The translations under genes were made by a program, and so were the position numbers. The notes under the pieces are model-generated. The model had not been told where the DNA came from. It saw only the letters and a list, made by a program, of their open reading frames with translations, and searched no databases. From contig NZ_WRPR01000031.1 of the NCBI RefSeq assembly GCF_010367455.1, positions 1 through 43,129 on the forward strand: a stretch of DNA of 43,129 nucleotides, written 5' to 3'. The stretch is from Candidatus Laterigemmans baculatus (GTDB lineage: Bacteria > Planctomycetota > Planctomycetia > Pirellulales > Pirellulaceae). Each line of letters begins with the position of its first letter. Within the stretch, counting starts at the first letter, position 1. This document shows positions 32,800 to 40,283 of this stretch, in pieces.

Positions 32800-35391
32800 A
32801 TGAAGATGAATCGCTTTGGTATTCGCTTGGCCGCTGGTTTGGCCGTGATCACGCTCGGTTGCTTGGGGATCTTCCAGGCCCAACGCAGCTCGCAGAGCGT
32901 CGTCGAAGAGCCCTGGGACGATGCGCCCGTCCCGGCCGCGATCGAACCTCCGACTCCGCTCCAACTGGAGAACGCGGCCGCTCCGGTCGATCTTCAAACG
33001 CCGCAACTGGCCGAAGCGAGTGCCGCCGATGCCGAACTGCTGGTCCGTGGCAACGATCGCGGCAGCGACCCGGCTGCCGATGGTCCCTCGAACGGATTTA
33101 ATTTCGGTCCGCTCGACGAACCGGCCCCCGCGGCAGGAGTCACGCCCGCCGCTGCCAGTGAAATGGACATGGGCAGTGCAATGGGCATGGGCAGTGCAAG
33201 GGACAGGGGCAGTGAAGTGGCGTCAGCTGGCCCCGACGCGGCTGCCGTAGGCCCTGGTGGCGTCCAGTTGGCGGCGCATGATGAGCCCGCCGCGTCAGGT
33301 CCGGCCAGCGATTTCGCCTTCCCGCAACCGCTCGCTCCCGCCGCTCCGGCGAGCCAAGCCGGCCCCTCCACCGCCGAGCAATTTGCTGCCGAACCGATCA
33401 CCGAGGAACCGATCACCGAGGAACCGCTAGCCGCCGAAGCGCAAGCGGAAGCGTCGGCCCCCGAGGAACTGGCCCCCGAGGAGTTGGCCCCCGAGGCGTT
33501 GGCCCCTGACGCAGCCATGGGCCCTGCCGCAGCGGCCCCTCCTGCCACGCTGCAGATGCCCACGATGACGTTCGACGGCAGCGGCGACGAGGCTCTGGAC
33601 GGCGGTTCGCTGGACGCTGAAGCTGGCAATGAAGCCGCCAGTGGCGTGACGATCGGCGAGATCGAGAGCGGTCCGGCGGGCTCGCCGCTGCAGATGCCCC
33701 AGCCGCTCGAGCCCCTTCCGGCCGACGCTCAAGCCCTCGACACCGAATCTGCAAACCCTCTGCCCGAGGAGCCCGCTGCCGCCGGGCCGGCAGACCCTGC
33801 GGCCACTCCCGCAACCGCGTCGGCCCCGAATTCGTCGGCCTTCAATTCGTCGGCTGCACCCCAGACGATCACACCTCCCGCGGTCACACCTCCCGCGGTC
33901 ACTGCTCAGCCGCGGATGTCGCAGCCTTCTGGTGCCGCTTCGAGCATGGCGGCGGCTTCGGGAGCCGCGGCGCTGCAGACGGTCAGCCCGAGTGAAGTGT
34001 TGGCCGAGCCGGGGGAACGGCGGCTCGAGGGAGCTCAAACGCCGAGCGTCGTGATCCACAAACGGGCGCCGGAAGAAGTCCGCGTCGGCAGGCCGTCGGA
34101 TTTTGTGATCCAAGTCAAGAACGTCGGCACGGTCGCTGCGCTCGACGTCCGCGTCTTCGATTCGGTCCCGCAGGGCATGCAGTTGGTGGAGGTCGTTCCC
34201 CAGGCGGCTGAAGTCGACGGGCTGCTGTGCTGGCAGATCGGCGACCTGGAGCCGGGAGGTGAGCGAACGGTGACGATGCGGTTGATTCCGGAGGTCGAAG
34301 GAGAGCTGGGAAGTGTGGCTCGGGTCACGTTCGAAGCGGCCGCCTCGGTTCGCACGATCGCCACCCGTCCGCAGCTGAAGCTCGTGCAGCGGGCGCCGGA
34401 AGAGGTGCTGATCGGTCAGCAGGTGGAGATCGAAGTCGAGCTGTCGAACGTGGGCAGCGGGACGGCCTCGGGCGTGATGCTGCAGGCGGATCTTCCCGAA
34501 GGGCTGGAGCATCCGATGGGACGTCAGCTAGACAACTTGATCGGGGCAATGCCCCCGGGCGACGTCCGCCGCCAGATTCTCCGCTTGCGAGCGACGGCGC
34601 CAGGCATGCTGCAGAACGCGATTCGGCTGGTCGGCGAAGATGGAGTCGTGGCCGAGAGCACGGTCGACATCGAGGTCGTTTCGCCGGCGCTCGAAGTCGC
34701 GCTCGATGGTCCCTCGCTGCGGTACTTGGAACGCCAGACGACCTACAACGTGCAAGTCGCCAACTCGGGAACCGCCAACGCATCGGAAGTCGACATCGTG
34801 GCCTATCTCGACCGGGGACTGAAGTTCGTCAGCACCGAATTCGAAGGCCAATACGACCCCAACCAGCACGCCGTCTTTTGGAGTTTGGCGGAATTGCCGG
34901 CCGGTCAGAGGGGCGAAGTTCCGCTGACCCTGCTGCCGGTCGAAGCGGGCAAGCACAACGTTCGTCTCGAAGCCAAAGCCGACCTGGGGATCGCTGCGGC
35001 GAGCGCGAAAGAGCTGGCGATCGAAACGCTCGCCGAGCTCAGTTTCTCGATCGCCGATGATCAGGATCCGATCGAGACGGGGACCGAGACGACCTACGAG
35101 ATCCGGGTCCAGAACACCGGCTCCCGCGACGATGGGAACGTTCAGCTGAAAGTCCAGCTGCCGGCTGGGATGGAGCTGATCAGCGCCGATCCGCAAGCCG
35201 GGACCGACGGCCGGGGATTGGTCGTGTTCCAGCCCATCGCGCGGATCGATGCCAAGGGAGAACAAGTCTTCCGCGTGCGGGTCCGTGGAGCGAGTGCCGA
35301 TACGCACGTGATCCAAGCGTCGCTGACGAGCAACCAATCCCCCAAGCCGGTCACCAAGGAAGAGAGCACGACGGTCTACTCCGACCGGTAG
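32800..35391 (+). CDS. Large DUF11-repeat cell-surface protein
   Basis: The 863-residue protein has a signal or anchor helix at 7-26 (GIRLAAGLAVITLGCLGIFQ). About 390 residues of Ala/Pro/Glu/Ser-rich low-complexity sequence follow, with in-frame repeats such as EPITEEPITEEP, EELAPEELAPEALAP and TPPAVTPPAVT. From about 417 come at least four DUF11-type beta domains of about 110 residues (APEEVRVGRPSDFVIQVKNVG; APEEVLIGQQVEIEVELSNVG; LRYLERQTTYNVQVANSG; PIETGTETTYEIRVQNTGS). Such domains occur in cell-wall and OmcB-like proteins. ATG 32800 follows AAGGA; ATG 32806 is also possible. It is divergent from the M50-like gene. Confidence 0.85.
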   Translation: MKMNRFGIRLAAGLAVITLGCLGIFQAQRSSQSVVEEPWDDAPVPAAIEPPTPLQLENAAAPVDLQTPQLAEASAADAELLVRGNDRGSDPAADGPSNGFNFGPLDEPAPAAGVTPAAASEMDMGSAMGMGSARDRGSEVASAGPDAAAVGPGGVQLAAHDEPAASGPASDFAFPQPLAPAAPASQAGPSTAEQFAAEPITEEPITEEPLAAEAQAEASAPEELAPEELAPEALAPDAAMGPAAAAPPATLQMPTMTFDGSGDEALDGGSLDAEAGNEAASGVTIGEIESGPAGSPLQMPQPLEPLPADAQALDTESANPLPEEPAAAGPADPAATPATASAPNSSAFNSSAAPQTITPPAVTPPAVTAQPRMSQPSGAASSMAAASGAAALQTVSPSEVLAEPGERRLEGAQTPSVVIHKRAPEEVRVGRPSDFVIQVKNVGTVAALDVRVFDSVPQGMQLVEVVPQAAEVDGLLCWQIGDLEPGGERTVTMRLIPEVEGELGSVARVTFEAAASVRTIATRPQLKLVQRAPEEVLIGQQVEIEVELSNVGSGTASGVMLQADLPEGLEHPMGRQLDNLIGAMPPGDVRRQILRLRATAPGMLQNAIRLVGEDGVVAESTVDIEVVSPALEVALDGPSLRYLERQTTYNVQVANSGTANASEVDIVAYLDRGLKFVSTEFEGQYDPNQHAVFWSLAELPAGQRGEVPLTLLPVEAGKHNVRLEAKADLGIAAASAKELAIETLAELSFSIADDQDPIETGTETTYEIRVQNTGSRDDGNVQLKVQLPAGMELISADPQAGTDGRGLVVFQPIARIDAKGEQVFRVRVRGASADTHVIQASLTSNQSPKPVTKEESTTVYSDR

Positions 35392-35442
35392 AGTGGTCTT
35401 CCACCTTGCCCTCCCCCCGGGAGGGTGCCGTTCGGCCTTCTT

Positions 35443-35517
35443 GAGCCGTAGGCGCTAGCCTCGGGCCTCGCAGCCTTGTATTTCCGCCGCAGAACCCGCG
35501 GCTAGCGCCGTCGGCTC
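35443..35517. repeat. Palindromic repeat, family 3, full copy
   Basis: Arms 35443-35465 (GAGCCGTAGGCGCTAGCCTC) and 35495-35517 (GGCTAGCGCCGTCGGCTC at its end) are inverted repeats matching at 20 of 23 bases. It lies between the convergent DUF11 and polysaccharide-export genes, starting 51 bp after the former and ending five bases before the latter's stop codon. A CCCTCCCCCCGGGAGGG palindrome precedes it at about 35409. Confidence 0.85.
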
Positions 35518-35522
35518 AGGGT

Positions 35523-36872
35523 TTACTCGTCGCCGAGCGAGATGCTGACGCCACCGAAGGGCACGATGCCGTAGACCCCTTCGGTGAAGACTTGCCGGAC
35601 GAAGTTGTCGAACAGCCGAATCGGGGCTGGCGGAACGACCACCACGTCGCCGTCGCGAAGCCAAATTTCGTCCGACGGCGTGGGGCGTTTGCCGAGCAGT
35701 GCCCCGCGGAGGTCGAGCATCGTGGAAACGATCCGCCAGTCTTCAGCGCGGCGGAAAATCACCACTTGCCGGAGGTTGGCTCCCGGCAGCCAGCCGCCGG
35801 CCGAAGCGATCCCGGCGGTGACCGTGGTGGGACCGTCGAGCTCGATCCGTGAGGGGACGCCGACCTCGCCGATCACGTACACGTAATGCGGGGCTTGCTC
35901 GGTGAGGATCGGCTCGACCTCGATTCCCACGACGCGCTCGTTGTAAGCCAAGTTGATTTCGCGTTTGACCTCGTCGAGCGAAAGCCCCTGCACTCGGACC
36001 GAGCCGATCACCGGCAGGCGGATCGTGCCGTCGGGAGTGACCGTGACAGTGATCGCTTGCTGCGTCAGACCGCTCGCTCCACCGACCGCGTTGCGAATAT
36101 CCTCGGCCAACGTGTTGGTCCGGATCGGCGTCACGTCGACCGCCGGTTCGGGGTAGAACCGCGTGTAGCGTTCTTCGAGCAGCTCGCGGAGCTGCGTGAT
36201 CGTCAGACCAGCCGCGTGGACTTGGCCGAGCAGCCGCACGGTGATGGTCCCGTCGGGCTGAATCCTCAGCCCGTTTTCAAAGGTGCCCCGCGTTAACTCC
36301 TCGTCGGCGACCGACTCGATCAGCACCTCGTCGCCTACCATCAGGCGGTACGAGCCGTTGATCTGCCGCCGGGTGAGCAGATAGATCAGCTGCAACTGGT
36401 CGCCCGGCCGCAGTCGGTACTCGGCCAAGTGGGAGAGCCGCGGTGGACCGGCGTATTCGCCTGGACCAAACTGCTGAAAATCCATCGGCCGCATGTCTTC
36501 CCAGCGGCCTTCCGCTCCCGCCGACCACGCACAGTCGACACCCTGCAGGCAGGGGCTACAACCGTTCCCGCAAGTTCCGTGAGGCAGCTCGGCCGCAGGC
36601 AATATGGCTGCCGGAAAAGGGGCTGCCGGAAAAGGGGCTGCATGCAAAGGGGCGGGAGGAACTGCGGCAGGAGGGGCGATCGATTCGAAGTCCTCCGGCG
36701 ACTGGGGAGCCGGGGTCGCGTTTCCTACGGCCGCCGCCGCAGGCAGGACGTGCGAAACGGGGACCGCTCTCGAGAGCTGGGGCACTCCCAACTGCGCTTG
36801 CTGGGCCGTGGTGGTTTGGGGGCACCAAGCCAGAGCGACCGCCGCGGCGACCAGTAACCATGAGCTGCGCAT
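35523..36872 (-). CDS. Polysaccharide export protein, Wza/SLBB family
   Basis: The 449-residue protein starts with a signal peptide (SWLLVAAAVALAWCPQTTTAQ). After an Ala/Pro-rich segment with 15-bp repeats (FPAAPFPAAILPAAE) and an unusual Cys cluster, CGNGCSPCLQGVDC (about 97-110), comes the Poly_export domain from about 151 (YRLRPGDQLQLIYLL; IQPDGTITVRLLGQVHAAGLT). SLBB-type domains follow (TVTPDGTIRLPVIGSVRVQGLSLDEV; VYVIGEVGVPSRIEL; AGGWLPGANLRQVVIFR). It likely forms an outer-membrane or periplasmic export channel. It follows the TPR-protein gene by 67 bp, and no glycosyltransferases are nearby. Confidence 0.92.
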   Translation of the reverse strand: MRSSWLLVAAAVALAWCPQTTTAQQAQLGVPQLSRAVPVSHVLPAAAAVGNATPAPQSPEDFESIAPPAAVPPAPLHAAPFPAAPFPAAILPAAELPHGTCGNGCSPCLQGVDCAWSAGAEGRWEDMRPMDFQQFGPGEYAGPPRLSHLAEYRLRPGDQLQLIYLLTRRQINGSYRLMVGDEVLIESVADEELTRGTFENGLRIQPDGTITVRLLGQVHAAGLTITQLRELLEERYTRFYPEPAVDVTPIRTNTLAEDIRNAVGGASGLTQQAITVTVTPDGTIRLPVIGSVRVQGLSLDEVKREINLAYNERVVGIEVEPILTEQAPHYVYVIGEVGVPSRIELDGPTTVTAGIASAGGWLPGANLRQVVIFRRAEDWRIVSTMLDLRGALLGKRPTPSDEIWLRDGDVVVVPPAPIRLFDNFVRQVFTEGVYGIVPFGGVSISLGDE

Positions 36873-36939
36873 CGCTGCCGAACCTCTCTAAAGCTCTAAA
36901 GCGGTAATCCGTTATCGCCGTACGCTCAGTACTCAGTAC

Positions 36940-38289
36940 TCACTTCCACAAATTCCGCATCCCTGCGGCGACGCGCTCTAAGACACTGTAGGTGCCATCG
37001 GCGGCTGGTTGAGCCTCAGCCGGCGGCGCCCCGCTCCGCTCGGCGCCCCCCGGGTGCCGGTTCTCGGGCGGAGCCTTCTCGGCTGGGGCCAACGGTTCTC
37101 GCGAGGGAGGCCGGGGGGCTGTGGAGCCGCTGGTCGGCGGCTGGACCGGAGGCGAAATCGCGGCGAACTGGCTGGGTTCGACTTGAACGATTTGGGGGCC
37201 GTGCGATGGGGCCGTGCCGCTGACGCTCGGCAGCATCGCGATCAGCGTCTGAGCGGTCGCGGTGCGGCCGGCCAGCCGATGCGTTTCAATCAGATTCCGC
37301 AGCGCGGGCTCGTTCGGTTGCAACTCCAGGCTTCGCTCAAGTGCCCACTGGGCTTCCTCGAGCAGCCCCAGCCGCATCGCGCGATAACCGAGTTCGTTGC
37401 TCACCAGCGGATGGTTCGGGTCAACGCCGACGGCCGCGCGAAGGCAAGTCAGCGATACCGACTCGGCCAGCGCCCCGTGGCATTCGCCGTGGGCCAGTTC
37501 GATCCGCGAGAGCCACAGCAGAATCGTTGCCGTCTCTCGCCGACCGGCGGCGGCACGCGTCAGCGCCTCGCGAGCATAATCGAGGTAGACGTCGGCTGCC
37601 GCGAAGGGGGTCAGCGTGTCGAAGCGGCAGTCGTGCAGCACCGGCGTCTGATGGGACTGGACCATCCGCTGCAGTTCCTCGGGGCCGGCATGGCCGTAGC
37701 GACCGACCAGATCTCCGGCCTCGCGGATCGCAGTGATCGCCTGCTCGAGCGCCGCGGTCGCAGCGTTGCTTCCCGTCTGCAGGTCGGCTGCGGCGGCTGA
37801 GGTGCGCAGCGCTTCGAGGATCGATTCGCGGGCCGAGCGGTACGCGCCGCGGCGGAAGGCCAGCTCACCCTCCTGCGTCAGCCGCTCCGACTGCCGCTGC
37901 AAGTGAACCACCGTCGTCGACTCGACCAGCGGATTGGGTGGCGGTTGCCGGAGCGAGCCCGAATCACGATGGAGGATCGTGCGGCTCGCCAGTCGCGCCA
38001 ACTGCTGACGGTCGGGAAACGCCGGTGCGGCAGCGTCAGCCGCCGCTGCCGTTTGCGAAGCGGGGGGCAAACGCTGGGGCTGACCGCGCGAAGGCTGCCC
38101 ACTCGCCGTGCCGAGGGGGAGCGGCGGGCGAGCATCTTGGGCCAGCGCTCCGGCAGAACCGCTCAGAGCCAGCGCTGCGGCCAGTGCGATCCGCCGGAGC
38201 GAGCCGGTGCGGCCGACGCGCGAGCTGCCGGAAGTGCTGCGGCGGGCGGCACTGCCTCGGTGAGCGGCGGTCGAGAATCGGTCATCCAT
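36940..38289 (-). CDS. Secreted TPR protein upstream of the polysaccharide export gene
   Basis: The 449-residue product from ATG 38289 has a basic N-region, hydrophobic core RIALAAALALSGSAG and a likely cleavage site at ALA-QDARPP (about 50). TPR-like helices follow: GELAFRRGAYRSARESILEAL, EALTRAAAGRRETATILLWLSR, LGYRAMRLGLLEEAQWALERSLELQPNEPAL and HRLAGRTATAQTLIAML. The C-terminal 100 residues are Pro/Ala-rich. Its specific role is unknown. As the gene directly upstream of a Wza-like gene it may be an envelope scaffold, but this is inference. A TTG at 38361 would add 24 residues. Confidence 0.8.
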   Translation of the reverse strand: MDDRFSTAAHRGSAARRSTSGSSRVGRTGSLRRIALAAALALSGSAGALAQDARPPLPLGTASGQPSRGQPQRLPPASQTAAAADAAAPAFPDRQQLARLASRTILHRDSGSLRQPPPNPLVESTTVVHLQRQSERLTQEGELAFRRGAYRSARESILEALRTSAAAADLQTGSNAATAALEQAITAIREAGDLVGRYGHAGPEELQRMVQSHQTPVLHDCRFDTLTPFAAADVYLDYAREALTRAAAGRRETATILLWLSRIELAHGECHGALAESVSLTCLRAAVGVDPNHPLVSNELGYRAMRLGLLEEAQWALERSLELQPNEPALRNLIETHRLAGRTATAQTLIAMLPSVSGTAPSHGPQIVQVEPSQFAAISPPVQPPTSGSTAPRPPSREPLAPAEKAPPENRHPGGAERSGAPPAEAQPAADGTYSVLERVAAGMRNLWK

Positions 38290-38485
38290 GACAGATTGCG
38301 GGTAAGGAGCCTGCCGTGATCGCTGAGGTGCATCGGCACTCAGTCCATGCGACGGTTGCAACCTCAGCCATCGGAATCTGGGCCGTCAGCCAGTGATCGA
38401 AACCGACCGATCGGCAGCGTGGCCGCCACGGACCCACCCCCCAATGAGCACAGCCCGCAAAATCGTTCACTGCGCGAGGCGGCCC

Positions 38486-38520
38486 ATAAAAAAACCACGC
38501 TGGGATTTCCAGCGTGGTTG
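38486..38520 (-). terminator. Rho-independent terminator after the sugar-isomerase-like gene
   Basis: Read on the - strand, AACCACGCTGG and CCAGCGTGGTT form an 11-bp stem with a five-base loop, followed by TTTTTT. It lies 31 bp past the stop codon of the isomerase-like gene and separates it from the TPR/export operon. Confidence 0.92.
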
Positions 38521-38550
38521 GCGTGCTTCGCTTGGGGGAGCTCAGGCGGC

Positions 38551-39576
38551 TTACCGCGAGCTGGCCGACTCGTGATCCGCGTCGGCATTGTCCTCTTCGT
38601 TGTCGTCGTCGTCCTCGGAGGTGGCGCCTTGGCGGATCGGCCGCGTCGGGCGGGCTTCGTCGTCGTCGCGCCCGAGGTCGGCGTACATCGTCTGGATCAA
38701 GTCCATCGGACGCGGATCGACCGACAGGCCGGCGGCCCGGAAGATCGCATCGATCGCTTCTTGAGCTTTGTTGACGATCGATTCGCGGGTTTGCCCCTTC
38801 GCCTTGGCGGCCGAAGCCGAGGGAACGACCGGGCCCTTGTAGGTGTTCGCCGCCAGCCAGCGGACGATCGAGACCTGGTCGATCGTTCCGTCGACCGTGG
38901 GGACTTCGCGGTCAGCCGCTTTGGCTTCTGCTGCCGAAACGTCGCCGGGCAGCTCGGCCAAGCGGACGGCGACGACGCGGGCCGGATCGAGTTCACGGAG
39001 CTGCTCGAGCGTTCCGCCGCCGACGTGCCAGTGCCAGCTGTCGATCACGAACCCGACGTTGCTGGCCGAGACGCTCTTGAGCAGCGCCACGAAACCTTCG
39101 ACGTTGCGAACGAACTCGAACTTCTTCCCTTCAGCCGCTTCGCGCGCCGCCGAGAAGGCCACCCCGAGCTTGATCTCCTTGGCCGCCAGGACTTCGCCGA
39201 TCTGGTTCAAGCGATCGCGGACCTGATCGAAGAACTCCGGATAGGCCATCCGGTCGGTCCCCGCCGGGAGATTCAGGAACGCCCGCTTGGCTTCCAGCTG
39301 CGAAGCGACGTCGGACAACGGGTGGAGCGTGGCGAGCTGGGTTTTGAACTTCTCGTCATCGGCGTCCAAGTTGATGTCGGCGTTGAAGCCGCCGACGATG
39401 ATCTCGGCCGCGCGGAGGTACTTCGAAGCGTCCTCAAAGTCAGTCCGCTGGCTGCGCTTGACCATGTCGGTCATGTCGACGTCGATGCCGCGGAAGCCGT
39501 AGGTCAAAGCCAGTTCGATCAATTCGCTCTGCCGGCCCGAGATGCCCAGCAGCGGTGCGGAGAAGTTTTTGTACAC
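38551..39576 (-). CDS. Sugar phosphate isomerase/epimerase-like TIM-barrel protein
   Basis: The 341-residue protein fits the xylose-isomerase-like TIM-barrel (AP endonuclease family 2) superfamily: ELIELALTYGFRGIDVDMTDM near the start, LGVAFSAAREA and VGFVIDSWHWHVGGG, whose Asp and His residues are probable metal ligands, then VVAVRLAELPGD. The substrate is unknown. The C-terminal tail is strikingly acidic (EDDDDNEEDNADADHE). GTG 39576 has AGGAGA eight bases upstream. The 291-bp gap between it and the DUF1328 gene shows nothing recognisable. Confidence 0.85.
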   Translation of the reverse strand: MYKNFSAPLLGISGRQSELIELALTYGFRGIDVDMTDMVKRSQRTDFEDASKYLRAAEIIVGGFNADINLDADDEKFKTQLATLHPLSDVASQLEAKRAFLNLPAGTDRMAYPEFFDQVRDRLNQIGEVLAAKEIKLGVAFSAAREAAEGKKFEFVRNVEGFVALLKSVSASNVGFVIDSWHWHVGGGTLEQLRELDPARVVAVRLAELPGDVSAAEAKAADREVPTVDGTIDQVSIVRWLAANTYKGPVVPSASAAKAKGQTRESIVNKAQEAIDAIFRAAGLSVDPRPMDLIQTMYADLGRDDDEARPTRPIRQGATSEDDDDNEEDNADADHESASSR

Positions 39577-39867
39577 GTCCGCGGTCTCCTATGTTAAATA
39601 CGCTCGACGAGGTGCCCGCGGATCGCGAGCTCGTGGATCCATCGCCTGTAAGTGTCCGATCGCTCAGAATCGAGTGAGTATCGCACACGGGGGGAAATTC
39701 CGCCAAGGGGGAATCGAGGCCCGTTTTCGTGCCTCCACCGAGCGCGGCTGAGGCGGCGGTCGGTGAGTCTGGTCCGAGAGTTGCTCTCGCAATGCTTTCA
39801 TTCCCCAATGCCGCGCGTGTCGGCGGGGAATCATGAGCCATCCGGCACGCACCCCCTTTTCTGAGCA

Positions 39868-40044
39868 ATGAGATCCAACATGTTGTACTACGCTTTGATC
39901 TTCTTCATCATCGCCCTGATTGCCACCGCGCTCGGATTCGGAGCCCTCGGCGGCATGGCGGCAAGCATCGCCAAATTCCTGGCGATCGTGTTCATCATCC
40001 TGTTCGTGGTGAGCCTGATCTTCGGCCGCCGCGCCCGGGTCTAA
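39868..40044 (+). CDS. DUF1328 small membrane protein (YtjA family)
   Basis: A 58-residue hydrophobic protein (54 from the second ATG at 39880). It reads [20 protein letters not shown], then a Gly/Ala turn [13 protein letters not shown] and a second helix [15 protein letters not shown], ending in basic GRRARV. This two-helix pattern with the central A.IAK.L motif is that of DUF1328. The function is unknown; relatives are abundant, small inner-membrane proteins. It stands alone, followed by a reversed family 1 repeat. Confidence 0.88.
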   Translation: MRSNMLYYALIFFIIALIATALGFGALGGMAASIAKFLAIVFIILFVVSLIFGRRARV

Positions 40045-40083
40045 CGAGCGCGGATGCGTTCTTGCTCCACGGAGTCCGCCCAA

Positions 40084-40174
40084 ATTCAGCCGCAAAAAAA
40101 TCAGCCGCCGGGCGCTAGCCCCCGGTTTCCCCAAAAACGCTGGGGAAACCGGACGCTAGCGCGTGGCGGCTGAT
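40084..40174 (-). repeat. Palindromic intergenic repeat, family 1, copy F (reverse orientation)
   Basis: The reverse complement of the other copies: TCAGCCGCCGGGCGCTAGCC, loop TTCCCCAAAAACGCTGGGGAA, then GACGCTAGCGCGTGGCGGCT. A partial extra arm, ATTCAGCCGC, lies on its left side (40084-40093), exactly where the extra right arm falls when the element is inverted. Confidence 0.88.
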
Positions 40175-40283
40175 AGGGAGGGTGACGGGCTAAGAGCCGA
40201 CAACTGGGGCCAAAACGACTATTATCAGCCGGTGTTTTGATTGCGGCAGTTGAGCCGCGACCTCATCGGATCGAATAACGTCG

